From Neopusillimonas maritima (GTDB lineage: Bacteria; Pseudomonadota; Gammaproteobacteria; Burkholderiales; Burkholderiaceae_B), in assembly GCF_040930455.2 (NCBI RefSeq), contig NZ_CP170494.1: DNA of 64,000 bases; one strand, given 5' to 3'. Shown here in pieces: positions 34,113 through 42,914 of the stretch. A model generated the notes under the pieces. It saw only the letters and a list, made by a program, of their open reading frames with translations, did not search any database and was not told where the DNA came from. Each line of letters starts with the position of its first letter. Position 1 is the stretch's first letter. The translations under genes and the position numbers were made by a program.

Positions 34113-35018
34113 ATGAAGACAACCACCACCCAACTTGGCCAGGTTAAGATCTCGCGCATCATTGAATCAAGCGACCCACTGCTTCGCCCTGCAGAGATTT
34201 TCCCCGATTCCGATCCAGACATAATCGCCCGAAACATCGACTGGCTGGTACCGCATTTTTACGATCCGGAGACCGACAAACTGGTCATTACGATTCAGTC
34301 GTTTTTGCTGGAAACAGAAACCCACAAAATCTTGATTGACACCTGTGTGGGCGACTGCAAACAACGCGTTCGATCAGAGTTCCACGAACAACAATGGAAC
34401 TGGCTGAAAGGGCTGGAAAGTCTGGGCCTTGGCGTTGAAGATATCGATATCGTTTTATCAACGCACATGCACGTTGATCATGTTGGCTGGAATACACGCT
34501 TCAACGGCAAAGAATGGGTACCCACTTTCCCCAATGCACGCTATCTGTTCACCGCCCCGGAATGGGATTACTGGAAAGAAAATGAGGGGCACCCGGCGCT
34601 GGTTCGCTCGGGCGACTACATTGGCGATTCAGTATGGCCCCTGTTCCACGCCGGCCAGGCTGATTTGGTCGACATGGATCACGAAATCGTACCTGGAATC
34701 CGATTGGTTCCCTTGCCAGGGCACACGCCCGGGCATGTGGGCGTTGAAATTGACGATGTGTCAGAGCCAACCCTTATTACAGCCGACCTTTTCCACCACC
34801 CTTTGCAATGCTGTTACCCGCACTGGAACACACGGTTTTGCCTCGATCCGTTGAAGTCACGCGCCACCCGTTTAAATGCCATGGCCGAGCTGGCACACAA
34901 ATGCACCACGGTTATGCCGGCACACTTTCCTTCGCCGAACGCAGGAAAAATCGAGGTTGTAAAACACGATGACCCCGATGCAGCCCGGGGGCATGTGTAT
35001 CGGTATCGGTTTGTGTAA
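34113..35018 (+). CDS. Metallo-beta-lactamase-fold hydrolase
   Basis: 301 residues. The two-metal site is complete: HMHVDH (118-123), H204 (PGHTPGH), D225 (ITADLFHH) and H271 (MPAHFPS). The layout resembles lactonases and other soluble MBL hydrolases, not a true beta-lactamase; no signal peptide is present. It sits between the TetR and alpha/beta-hydrolase genes, so hydrolysis of a lactone, lactam or formyl intermediate of the neighbouring ring-cleavage route is plausible. The substrate is unknown. Confidence 0.85.
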   Translation: MKTTTTQLGQVKISRIIESSDPLLRPAEIFPDSDPDIIARNIDWLVPHFYDPETDKLVITIQSFLLETETHKILIDTCVGDCKQRVRSEFHEQQWNWLKGLESLGLGVEDIDIVLSTHMHVDHVGWNTRFNGKEWVPTFPNARYLFTAPEWDYWKENEGHPALVRSGDYIGDSVWPLFHAGQADLVDMDHEIVPGIRLVPLPGHTPGHVGVEIDDVSEPTLITADLFHHPLQCCYPHWNTRFCLDPLKSRATRLNAMAELAHKCTTVMPAHFPSPNAGKIEVVKHDDPDAARGHVYRYRFV

Positions 35019-35036
35019 GCAAAGAAAGGTTAAATA

Positions 35037-35870
35037 ATGGATATTGAACGCTACCCCGCACAAGAACCGTTTAACGAGAACATGGTTAAGTACCATGCCT
35101 ATCTGCTTGAACGGGCCAAGGGCCTGAAACCCATTGAAGTCAATTACGGCGAAGATCCTTATCAAAGCATCGGCATTTTCCCTGCCGAAAACCCCGACGG
35201 CCGCGTGCTGCTTTTCTTTCACGGCGGTGGCTGGACTAACGGCTACAAAGAATGGATGTACTTCATCGCCCCCGCGCTGAACAAACTGGGTATCACGTTT
35301 GCCTCAGCAGGCTATCGTCTGGCACCCAATCATTTGTTCCCCGTTGGCTTTCAAGACGCCGCCCGTGCGCTGGATTGGGTCAGCAAAAACATCAGCGAAT
35401 ACGGCGGCGATCCCAAGAAAATTTTTGTCAGCGGTCATTCGGCGGGCGGACATTACGCCGCCCTTCTGGCCGTTGTTGAAGAGGCGGTGCCCGGCATGGC
35501 GTGTTCCGCTCAAGTAAAAGGCTGCGCGCCCATATCGGGCATTTATTATTTTGGTGAAGATGCAGGGATGGCGATTCGGCCCCGTTTCCTGGGGCCGCCC
35601 GAGGTGGGCGCCGACACCGCCGCGTCATCCATAAAAAATCTGAAATCGGGGTTACCGCCCTTCCTGCTCACGTGGGGAGAAGAAGACTTCCCGCATTTAA
35701 AGCGCCAAGGCCAGGAAATGGAAGCCGCGCTGAAGGCGCACGACATTCCGGTTGAAACGCTTGAGTTGCCGGGGTGCAACCACTTCACGGCAAGTTATGC
35801 GGCTGGGGATGTGGACGGTTTGTGGGCGACCGCTCTCAATGACTGGTCAAACAGGCTTTTAAAGCGCTAA
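35037..35870 (+). CDS. Alpha/beta hydrolase, kynurenine-formamidase/HSL type
   Basis: 277 residues. The oxyanion motif HGGGW (62-66), the nucleophile elbow GHSAGG (133-138, S135), an acidic residue in the WGEEDFPH segment and H249 (PGCNHF) make a complete catalytic set. Proteins of this type include N-formylkynurenine formamidases. Because the divergent NicX-like enzyme should yield an N-formyl amide, deformylation (the NicD step) is an attractive role, although known NicD proteins belong to another subfamily. It is 18 bp after the metallo-hydrolase, in the same operon. Confidence 0.82.
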   Translation: MDIERYPAQEPFNENMVKYHAYLLERAKGLKPIEVNYGEDPYQSIGIFPAENPDGRVLLFFHGGGWTNGYKEWMYFIAPALNKLGITFASAGYRLAPNHLFPVGFQDAARALDWVSKNISEYGGDPKKIFVSGHSAGGHYAALLAVVEEAVPGMACSAQVKGCAPISGIYYFGEDAGMAIRPRFLGPPEVGADTAASSIKNLKSGLPPFLLTWGEEDFPHLKRQGQEMEAALKAHDIPVETLELPGCNHFTASYAAGDVDGLWATALNDWSNRLLKR

Positions 35871-35878
35871 CCCCGTTT

Positions 35879-36811
35879 TCACATCCCCTTAACCGACTCC
35901 GGCACTGGATACCGCCTTGTATACGGCCCCGCCTTCATGACCTGGCCCGGTACCTCATGCCCCACAATCTCGGGCAACAAGCGTGCAATATCCAGCAACG
36001 GCTCCAGCGCCACACCCGTGTCATAGCCCATGGCCTCCAACATATGCACCATGTCTTCGGTGCAAACATTGCCGCTGGCGCCCGGCGCATAAGGGCAGCC
36101 GCCCAAGCCGCCCAACGAGGCGTCGAAGCGATCCACCCCGGCACTGAGCGCAGCCATCACGTTGGGCAAGCCCATTGCACGCGTATCGTGGAAATGCAGC
36201 GTTAACAGCAAAGAAGGCCAGCGTTTGCGTACCCGCTCACACAACTCGCGCACCTGGGTGGGGTTGGCCACGCCCGTGGTGTCACACAGGCTCACACCCT
36301 GAATGCCCATATCAACATAACGCTGAATTAAATCCATCACGCGGTCGGCCGGCACTTCACCTTCAAAAGGGCAACCAAAGGCCGTTGACACCGAAGCATT
36401 CAACATCGCCTTATCGCCGGTAAAATCCGCCACCTTCTGAAACTGCTCCAGCGATTGCTCGGGCGTCATGCGGATATTGGCCAGGTTATGCGTTCGGCTG
36501 GCCGACATGAATAAATTGATTTCATCCACATTGCAAGCCAGCGCGCGCTCGCAGCCACGCACATTGGGCACCAGCGCCGCGTACACCACGCCGGGCATAC
36601 GGTCGATTTGGCTCATCACGGCCTCGGCATCCGCCAGGTTGGGAATAGCTTTGGGCGAAGTGAATGAGGTGACTTCAATTTTGGCCAAACCAGTGCGGCT
36701 TAACGCGTTGATGAGTTCGATTTTCTGTTCCGTAGGGACGAACTTGGCCTCAATTTGAAACCCGTCACGTACCGATACTTCCTGTATGTAAACACGTTGT
36801 CGTTCTTGCAT
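35879..36811 (-). CDS. Hydroxymethylglutaryl-CoA lyase-family enzyme
   Basis: 310 residues from ATG at 36811 (AGGA 7 bp upstream); the frame is open further upstream into a non-conserved stretch that overlaps the previous gene. DRE-TIM-type barrel: VSVRDGFQIE (12-21), HFHDTRAMG (206-214) with the metal histidines, and the HMGL signature GGLGGCPYAPGASGN (234-248) including C239. Members cleave HMG-CoA or related 3-hydroxy-3-methyl acyl-CoAs such as citramalyl-CoA. It is paired with a class III CoA-transferase, which would make its CoA substrate. It converges with the alpha/beta hydrolase with an 8-bp gap. Confidence 0.88.
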   Translation of the reverse strand: MQERQRVYIQEVSVRDGFQIEAKFVPTEQKIELINALSRTGLAKIEVTSFTSPKAIPNLADAEAVMSQIDRMPGVVYAALVPNVRGCERALACNVDEINLFMSASRTHNLANIRMTPEQSLEQFQKVADFTGDKAMLNASVSTAFGCPFEGEVPADRVMDLIQRYVDMGIQGVSLCDTTGVANPTQVRELCERVRKRWPSLLLTLHFHDTRAMGLPNVMAALSAGVDRFDASLGGLGGCPYAPGASGNVCTEDMVHMLEAMGYDTGVALEPLLDIARLLPEIVGHEVPGQVMKAGPYTRRYPVPESVKGM

Positions 36812-36843
36812 ATCCATTTCCTGTTTCGGGCCCACCGCAGCCA

Positions 36844-38055
36844 TTACGCCAGGCCGGCCTGTTTCATTTTTTCGTACTGTTCGGGCGTCACACCAATGGA
36901 TTCCAGCACTTCGCGAGTGTGCTGCCCCAATTCCGGACCCAGCCAACGGGTGCGGCCCGGGGTTTGGCTGAGCTTGGGCACAATGCCGGGCAAGTCGATA
37001 GGTGCGCCATCGGCCATTTCAAAACGCTGAATCATTTCACGCGCCTGATAATGCGCGTCTTCATAGATATCTTTGGCGGTATAAATACGCCCGCACGGTA
37101 CCGATGCGGCATCCAATGTGTCCAGCACATACTGCAATTGATTTTCGGCAGCCCAGTCGCCAATGACGCCGTCCAGCATTTCCGTATGCCGCGCACGGCC
37201 GTCGTTATGTTCAAGCTCTGGGTTCTCGGCCAAATCGGGCCGGCCAATGGCATTCATCAGCCGCTTGAAAATCCCGTCGCCGTTGCCGGCAATCGCCACA
37301 TAGTTGCCGTCTTTACACAAATAGGTGTTGGACGGCACGATACCCGGCAGCGCCGCGCCGGTTCGCTCGCGTATGGTGCCCGTGGCGGCGTATTCGGGAA
37401 TCAGGCTTTCCATCACGGCAAACACCGCTTCGTATAAGGCCACATCAATAAACTGACCCTGACCTTTATTGGCTTTAATGTGATACAGCGCCATCAGCGC
37501 CCCCACCACCCCATACAGCGAAGCCAGCGTATCGCCAAGGCTCACGCCGGTGCGTACCGGTGCACGATCGGGGTAGCCCGTGACATAGCGCAACCCGCCC
37601 ATGCATTCCGCAATCGCTGCGAACCCCGGTTTTTGACTATACGGGCCGGTTTGCCCATAGCCTGAGATACGCACCATGATTAAAGACGGATTCAATTCCG
37701 ACAAGGTTTCCCAACCCAAGCCCCATTTTTCCAACGTACCGGGCCGAAAGTTCTCAATCACGATATCGGCCTCAGCCGCCAACTTGCGCACCATCTCCTG
37801 CGCCTCGGGATCTTTCAAATTCAGCGTAACCGACTTCTTGTTTCGACTCTGCGAATACCACCATAACGACGTGCCGTTGTGCAGCTTGCGCCAGGTGCGC
37901 AACGGGTCACCCGTTTCCGGGGGTTCAATTTTGATCACCTCAGCGCCAAATTGCGCCAATAACGTACTGGCATACGGGCCGGCAATCAGCGCGCCAAGTT
38001 CCAGTACCTTAACGCCTTCCAGCGCCATGGGGGTTTCCTGCTTATCCTGCGTCAT
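36844..38055 (-). CDS. Class III (CaiB/BaiF) CoA-transferase
   Basis: 403 residues from ATG at 38055, preceded by GAGGAAG; longer in-frame starts add non-conserved sequence. LEGVKVLELGALIAGPYAST and the catalytic aspartate D175 in GVSLGDTLASLYG are diagnostic. It would move CoA from a donor such as succinyl-CoA to an organic acid. The lyase gene follows 32 bp later, so the two probably activate and cleave one C5-C6 hydroxy acid. A divergent LysR gene at 38199 is the likely regulator. Confidence 0.9.
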   Translation of the reverse strand: MTQDKQETPMALEGVKVLELGALIAGPYASTLLAQFGAEVIKIEPPETGDPLRTWRKLHNGTSLWWYSQSRNKKSVTLNLKDPEAQEMVRKLAAEADIVIENFRPGTLEKWGLGWETLSELNPSLIMVRISGYGQTGPYSQKPGFAAIAECMGGLRYVTGYPDRAPVRTGVSLGDTLASLYGVVGALMALYHIKANKGQGQFIDVALYEAVFAVMESLIPEYAATGTIRERTGAALPGIVPSNTYLCKDGNYVAIAGNGDGIFKRLMNAIGRPDLAENPELEHNDGRARHTEMLDGVIGDWAAENQLQYVLDTLDAASVPCGRIYTAKDIYEDAHYQAREMIQRFEMADGAPIDLPGIVPKLSQTPGRTRWLGPELGQHTREVLESIGVTPEQYEKMKQAGLA

Positions 38056-38130
38056 AGCTTCCTCATTCTTTACGCTTTCCGTCATCTTCCCGTTAACCGA
38101 CCTTGACTGTAAAGCGGTTATTTTCGATAC

Positions 38131-38153
38131 CATCATCGTTTTATGCGATGATG
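38131..38153. promoter_or_regulatory. Perfect inverted repeat between the CoA-transferase and LysR genes
   Basis: CATCATCG and CGATGATG are separated by 7 bp (TTTTATG). The repeat is centred 57 bp upstream of the LysR start and 87 bp upstream of the CoA-transferase start. The size and place fit a LysR-type operator. Confidence 0.6.
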
Positions 38154-38198
38154 AATCTATAAACCATCAAAATTGACCCCTTATTATCGCTTTTTGTT

Positions 38199-39104
38199 AT
38201 GGCTTTGGATCCGAAATCGCTCAAACTGTTTATCCGCGTCATTCAGGCCGGCACCATTAGTGCGGCGGCTGAGCAAGAACACATTGCTGCGGCCGCAATT
38301 AGCCGACGCATTAGCGATCTTGAAGAGCAAATGGGTGTCGCACTGGTGGAACGCAGCAACAAAGGCTTGAAGGCGACACCGGCCGGCCGCGCGTTAATTG
38401 ATCGTGCGCACCGCATCCTTAACGATCTGGGCGCACTGGAAACCCATATTCAGGATTATGGTTCAGGTGAAAAAGGCTATGTCCGAATTCACGCCAATCT
38501 ATCGGCCATCAACCAATTTCTACCCGCAGAATTGGGCGCCTTTCTTAAAAGCTACCCCCACATTCAAATCGACCTGGCCGAACGCATGAGCACGGAAATT
38601 GCGCAAGCGGTAGCCGAGAACACGGCCGACATCGGCGTGTTGGTCATGGATGAACCCATTAAAGACTTAACGTATTTACCCTACCGCTCCGACGAACTGG
38701 CCATTATTACGTCGCGGCATCATCCGCTGGCCAAACGGCGCAAGGTCCGTTTCGAAGAAACTCTAGACTTCCCTTATGTGGGGTTACCGCACGGCAGCCA
38801 GATGAACCTGCAATTAACCCGCTCCGCGCTGGCCCTGAACCGCACCTGGCGCTGCCGCTTTCAGGTTTCCGGTTACGACGCCCTGTGTTTAATGGTGGAG
38901 GCGGATCTGGGCACCGGCATCTTGCCGCGCCGCGTTGCGCAAACACAGGCCAAGGCCCTGCACATTCGCATACTCGAACTGGATGAGCCCTGGGCAAAAC
39001 GGCAATTGCATTTATGTGTCCGGTCTCGGGCCTCGTTATCGCCGGCTGCGCAATTATTGGTTGCGCACATGGCGCACAACTATGTTAGCCCTGCAACGAC
39101 TTAA
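38199..39104 (+). CDS. LysR-family regulator of the CoA-transferase/lyase pair
   Basis: 301 residues. The helix-turn-helix (about 6-64) reads LKLFIRVIQAGTISAAAEQEHIAAAAISRRISDLEEQMG, followed by an effector domain with GYVRIHANLSAINQFLPAEL. The helix is unusually alanine-rich (EHIAAAAISRR). It is divergent from the CoA-transferase across an inverted repeat. Its stop region overlaps the convergent isochorismatase-fold gene by 20 bp. Confidence 0.92.
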   Translation: MALDPKSLKLFIRVIQAGTISAAAEQEHIAAAAISRRISDLEEQMGVALVERSNKGLKATPAGRALIDRAHRILNDLGALETHIQDYGSGEKGYVRIHANLSAINQFLPAELGAFLKSYPHIQIDLAERMSTEIAQAVAENTADIGVLVMDEPIKDLTYLPYRSDELAIITSRHHPLAKRRKVRFEETLDFPYVGLPHGSQMNLQLTRSALALNRTWRCRFQVSGYDALCLMVEADLGTGILPRRVAQTQAKALHIRILELDEPWAKRQLHLCVRSRASLSPAAQLLVAHMAHNYVSPATT

Positions 39105-39798
39105 TCTGCTGAATCAACGCATCGGTTTCCAGCACATCGGCGTATTTCGCATGCATGTCCAGCAAGCTCATAGCATGGCTGGACTGCAGGCGATCGAAGC
39201 AGGCGTCGGCGGCCACGGCAATCCGATAATTCGCACTGAAGCCGTCGACCACGGTTGCCCGAACACAACCCGACGTGCTTCCGCCCGCCACCACCAGTGA
39301 ATCGGCGCCGACCAACGTTAAATAGGATTGCAGCGGCGTGGAGAAAAATGCCGAGGGTTTTTGTTTTCCGATGACAATATCGCTTTCGCGCGGCGCAATC
39401 GCCTCAACGATATCGTCATGATGATGCGCGGAAACCGGCGGTGGTGCCTCTTCAGGGCGTGAACGGGCATGCTTCCATAACCACGACCCCATATCCCATT
39501 TATCGTCACGGTAAGCACCCCGGGTATAAAAAACGGGGCGCTGCTGCGCACGAAACACGTTCAACAAACGTTCAATTTGCGCCAGTGCCAGCCAGGCCTC
39601 TTCCCCGCATGAATTAGGCCAGCGCTTGATTGACTCCAGAACAGGCTCGGGCCGATCACCACAAAAACCATAGGTGGCGTCCACCACCAGTAATACGGGC
39701 CGTTGCCCCAAACCCATGGTGGCACCGTAGCCCGATTGCGACATGACATCGCGATCGCGCTCGGGTAACGAAGAAAGTAGCGTATCAATCAGACCCAT
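39085..39798 (-). CDS. Isochorismatase-fold amidohydrolase, maleamate amidase-like
   Basis: 237 residues of the cysteine-hydrolase superfamily. The catalytic triad is D40 (LLVVDATYGF), K145 (IGKQKPSAFFSTPL) and C178 (GGSTSGCVRATVVDGFSANYR). The SGCVRATVVD block is shared with maleamate amidohydrolases (NicF) and N-carbamoylsarcosine amidases. With maiA at 12379 and a NicX-like enzyme at 32272 in the same block, hydrolysis of maleamate to maleate is a reasonable guess. Its direct neighbour is a class II aldolase, 12 bp upstream, and other amides are possible. Confidence 0.82.
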   Translation of the reverse strand: MGLIDTLLSSLPERDRDVMSQSGYGATMGLGQRPVLLVVDATYGFCGDRPEPVLESIKRWPNSCGEEAWLALAQIERLLNVFRAQQRPVFYTRGAYRDDKWDMGSWLWKHARSRPEEAPPPVSAHHHDDIVEAIAPRESDIVIGKQKPSAFFSTPLQSYLTLVGADSLVVAGGSTSGCVRATVVDGFSANYRIAVAADACFDRLQSSHAMSLLDMHAKYADVLETDALIQQIKSLQG

Positions 39799-39809
39799 CT
39801 GAAATCCTG

Positions 39810-40535
39810 TTAACTGTAAAGCCCGGCCAGACCATTCACTTGCTCAACGCGTTGCAACTTGCGTACAAAGTAGTGCCAGGAATGCTCAACGTGCACCGAG
39901 GTCATAATCTGATGACGTCGGCGCTCTCGAATTTCAGCGTCTGGAAAACCGGCATCGGCGCGAATCTGCATCCCTTGTACATGCGTGCGGGCGGCTTTTT
40001 CAAGGAATACACCCACACACACCGCATGGGCAATTGACGTACCGCAGAAAGTCACGCCGTGATTGGCCATCAGCACGGCAAAATGCGCGCCTAACGTTCG
40101 CGCCAGGGCGATACCGTCGTCTTTGGTTTTCAGCAACGCCACGTCGTCACTGTGGCAGGGCAGTGCGTCGAAATAATCGGCATCCAGCGTAAACGGCAAC
40201 AACTCGGTATCAAAAGCCGACAAAACACTGGCGTAGAACGGATGAGTATGAGCAACCACCTGCACATCGGGGCGCAAACGCAAAATTTCCGAATGAATCG
40301 GCCACTCGGAGTGTAAACCGCCTTCCCCGGCCAGCTTCTCGCCGTCGAAACTCACCAGCACAAAATCCTTGTGCGTCAGAATTTCACCCAACCCGCGCGC
40401 ATTGCGCTTTAACCAAAACCCACGTCCTTCGGGGTCACGCAAAGACAAATGACCTAATGTCATATCGCCGTGACCCTCCATTTCCAATACACGACACGCA
40501 ATGGCCAATTGATCCAGTTGTTCTTCAAGCACCAT
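39810..40535 (-). CDS. Class II aldolase/adducin-family protein
   Basis: 241 residues. The family's metal site is visible: GGLHSEWPIHSEIL, HTHP (96-99) and MANHG (156-160, H159). Members include fuculose-phosphate aldolases, but many in aromatic operons act as decarboxylases or lyases on hydroxy-aromatic or short hydroxy-acid substrates. It lies between an SsuC-like permease (9 bp) and the isochorismatase-fold gene, so it probably processes the imported compound. The exact reaction is not predictable. Confidence 0.85.
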   Translation of the reverse strand: MVLEEQLDQLAIACRVLEMEGHGDMTLGHLSLRDPEGRGFWLKRNARGLGEILTHKDFVLVSFDGEKLAGEGGLHSEWPIHSEILRLRPDVQVVAHTHPFYASVLSAFDTELLPFTLDADYFDALPCHSDDVALLKTKDDGIALARTLGAHFAVLMANHGVTFCGTSIAHAVCVGVFLEKAARTHVQGMQIRADAGFPDAEIRERRRHQIMTSVHVEHSWHYFVRKLQRVEQVNGLAGLYS

Positions 40536-40544
40536 GACAGACTC

Positions 40545-41345
40545 TTAAAAAGAAAGTTTTGAAGCCTGCGCCGCGCCGCTGGGCTCCCAGAAAAGGATGC
40601 GATTCCGAATCATCACCAAGGTTCGGTCCATAACGAAACCAATCATGGCAACGGCAATCACCCCGGCATACGACGACGCATACATAAACGAGGCGGATGC
40701 GTAAGAAATGTAATACCCCAGGCCCGAACTTTCCCCAATCATTTCGGTAATCACCACAATCACCATGGAAAGCGGCAAGGCAACCCGAATACCCGACATA
40801 ATTGAAGGCAATGCAGCGGGCAACAAAACTTTGAAGAAAATGCGCGACGGACCGGCCCCCATGTTTTGCGCGCTCCAGATAAAGCGGGGGGCCACGGCAC
40901 GAATACCAAAGTACGTGTTCACCGCAATGGGAAACGTGCACTCCAGCGCAATCAGGGCGATTTTTGACGAAGAGCCAAACCCCAGAAGCAAAATAAAGAC
41001 TGGATAGAGTGCGATTTTCGGTACCGGATAACCAAACGAAAAAATAGGCTCAAACATCCATTCGAACCAACGCACCCGCGCCATGAGCACCCCCAGCAAA
41101 ACACCCACCACAATAGCGAGCCCAAAACCGCTGATGGCCCGTGAAAACGACACGGTTGCGTGATAGATCAGTTCGCCGTTGGCAACTCCGGTAATAAACG
41201 CCGAAAAGATTTTCTCCAGCGGCGGCATAAGCCTGGATGAGACCCAACCCGAGCGGGACAAAATTTCCCACACAATAGCCAACACCACCAACGGGTACAA
41301 CGTTGCCAACATGCGGCGTACCGTAGCGTAAAGACGTTGCTTCAT
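40545..41345 (-). CDS. SsuC/TauC-like ABC transporter permease 1
   Basis: 266 residues with about six hydrophobic segments. The EAA coupling loop is WSAQNMGAGPSRIFFKVLLPAALPSIMSGIRVALPLSM. It overlaps the next permease by 4 bp. Two permeases, one ATPase and one NMT1-like binding protein make a complete nitrate/sulfonate/taurine-type importer; in catabolic contexts these carry aromatic acids or related anions. Confidence 0.92.
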   Translation of the reverse strand: MKQRLYATVRRMLATLYPLVVLAIVWEILSRSGWVSSRLMPPLEKIFSAFITGVANGELIYHATVSFSRAISGFGLAIVVGVLLGVLMARVRWFEWMFEPIFSFGYPVPKIALYPVFILLLGFGSSSKIALIALECTFPIAVNTYFGIRAVAPRFIWSAQNMGAGPSRIFFKVLLPAALPSIMSGIRVALPLSMVIVVITEMIGESSGLGYYISYASASFMYASSYAGVIAVAMIGFVMDRTLVMIRNRILFWEPSGAAQASKLSF

Positions 41346-42130
41346 GATCGCGCCGCCTCCCCTGGATACTTGTTGGCCAACAGTTTGCGTCGAATTACAA
41401 GCAGAACCCGGTCGCTCAGAAAGCCCAGTAATCCAATCGTTAATATGGCGGCATACATCCAGTCGTAGCGCATGGCTTCTTCGGCACGAATAATCATGTC
41501 GCCCAACCCATCGTTCGACCCCACCATTTCAGCGGCAAACAACACAACGAATGACAATGCCAGCCCCGAGCGCAATCCGGTGAATATTTGCGGCAACGCC
41601 GCCGGCAACACCACGCGCCGGAAAATATAGAATCGGCCGGCACCCATATTGCGAGCGGCCCAAACCAGGCTTACCGGGGTCGCACGCGCGCCATACAACG
41701 TGTTGATAAAAGTAGGAAAGAATACGGCCAATGCAATCAGCACTACCTTGGAAACATCACCAAACCCCAGCCACGTAATAATGACCGGCAACAACGCAAT
41801 TTTTGGCACCGGGTACAAAGTTGAAACCAAAGGATCGAAGAATGCTTCGGCCTGGCGCCACACCGCACTTAACAGCCCCAGGCCCACTCCAAAGGCCGCA
41901 CCCAGCAGGAAACCGCTGTAGGACCGGTATGCCGACGCGACCGCATCACTGACCAGTTCGCCACTTACCAGCAATTGCCATAACGTTGCGCCGATGTCGG
42001 TGGGTGCAACCACATATCGCGGCATGCCTTCCTGCCCCGACGTCAGTTGCATGGCCAGCAATAACGCCACGGGCAGCGCCAATCCGGCCACCCAACGCAA
42101 TGCGTTGTTGTTATTGGGCCGGGATGTCAT
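41342..42130 (-). CDS. SsuC/TauC-like ABC transporter permease 2
   Basis: 262 residues, paralogous to the permease at 40545, with the coupling loop WAARNMGAGRFYIFRRVVLPAALPQIFTGLRSGLALSF. It overlaps the ATPase gene by 4 bp and the other permease by 4 bp. Two different permeases suggest a heterodimeric channel, as against the homodimer usual for SsuC. Confidence 0.92.
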   Translation of the reverse strand: MTSRPNNNNALRWVAGLALPVALLLAMQLTSGQEGMPRYVVAPTDIGATLWQLLVSGELVSDAVASAYRSYSGFLLGAAFGVGLGLLSAVWRQAEAFFDPLVSTLYPVPKIALLPVIITWLGFGDVSKVVLIALAVFFPTFINTLYGARATPVSLVWAARNMGAGRFYIFRRVVLPAALPQIFTGLRSGLALSFVVLFAAEMVGSNDGLGDMIIRAEEAMRYDWMYAAILTIGLLGFLSDRVLLVIRRKLLANKYPGEAARS

Positions 42131-42912
42131 GCCGCCTCTCTGGCGCGCAGCACCTCATCGCGCAACATATCCCATATTTGCGTGTAGTACTCGATAAACT
42201 CGGGGCTTTTGCGAATTGAGGCGCTACGCGGACGCGGTAAATTCACACGCATATCCGCTTTTATGCGCCCCGGACGAGCAGTAAACACAATAACCCGATC
42301 ACTCAGGTACAGGGCTTCTTCAATATCGTGAGTCACGAACAGCACGGTACGCCGGTTCGCTTGCCAGATGTCGGTCAGTTCTTCCTGCATCAATTCGCGG
42401 GTTTGCGCATCAAGCGCCCCGAACGGCTCATCCATCAGCAACATTTGCGGCTCATACACCAGCGTTCTGGCCAACGCCACGCGTTGTCGCATGCCGCCCG
42501 ATAATTCAGCCGGGTAAGCATTCTCGAACTTCGACAAACCCACCATGTCGATATACTTGCGCGCAAGGTCAACGCGTTGCGCTTTCGGTATGCCTTTCAC
42601 CTCAAGCGACCAGGTCACATTGCCCAACACCGTACGCCAGGGGAACAACGCATAGTCTTGAAACAGCATGCCCCTGTCGGGCCCGGGACGTGAAACCGGC
42701 GTACCGGCCAACGTAATCGTTCCCGCACTGCGGGGTTCAAAGCCACCGACCATGTGCAGAAACGTGCTTTTCCCGCACCCCGACGGACCCACTATGCTGA
42801 CGAACTCACCTTCGGCAATGGAAAGATCAAATGCTTCCAGCGCAACAATCGCCTGACCGTTGCGCATGAAGGTCTTGGAAACGCCCTGCGCCTTGAGATA
42901 TCCCTCCGACAT
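42127..42912 (-). CDS. SsuB/TauB-like ABC transporter ATPase
   Basis: 261 residues. Walker A GPSGCGKS (42-49), Q-loop LFQDYALFPWRTV, signature LSGGMRQRVALARTL and Walker B LLMDEPFGALD are complete. It lies between the binding protein (2 bp) and permease 2 (4-bp overlap). Confidence 0.95.
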   Translation of the reverse strand: MSEGYLKAQGVSKTFMRNGQAIVALEAFDLSIAEGEFVSIVGPSGCGKSTFLHMVGGFEPRSAGTITLAGTPVSRPGPDRGMLFQDYALFPWRTVLGNVTWSLEVKGIPKAQRVDLARKYIDMVGLSKFENAYPAELSGGMRQRVALARTLVYEPQMLLMDEPFGALDAQTRELMQEELTDIWQANRRTVLFVTHDIEEALYLSDRVIVFTARPGRIKADMRVNLPRPRSASIRKSPEFIEYYTQIWDMLRDEVLRAREAA

Positions 42913-42914
42913 CG

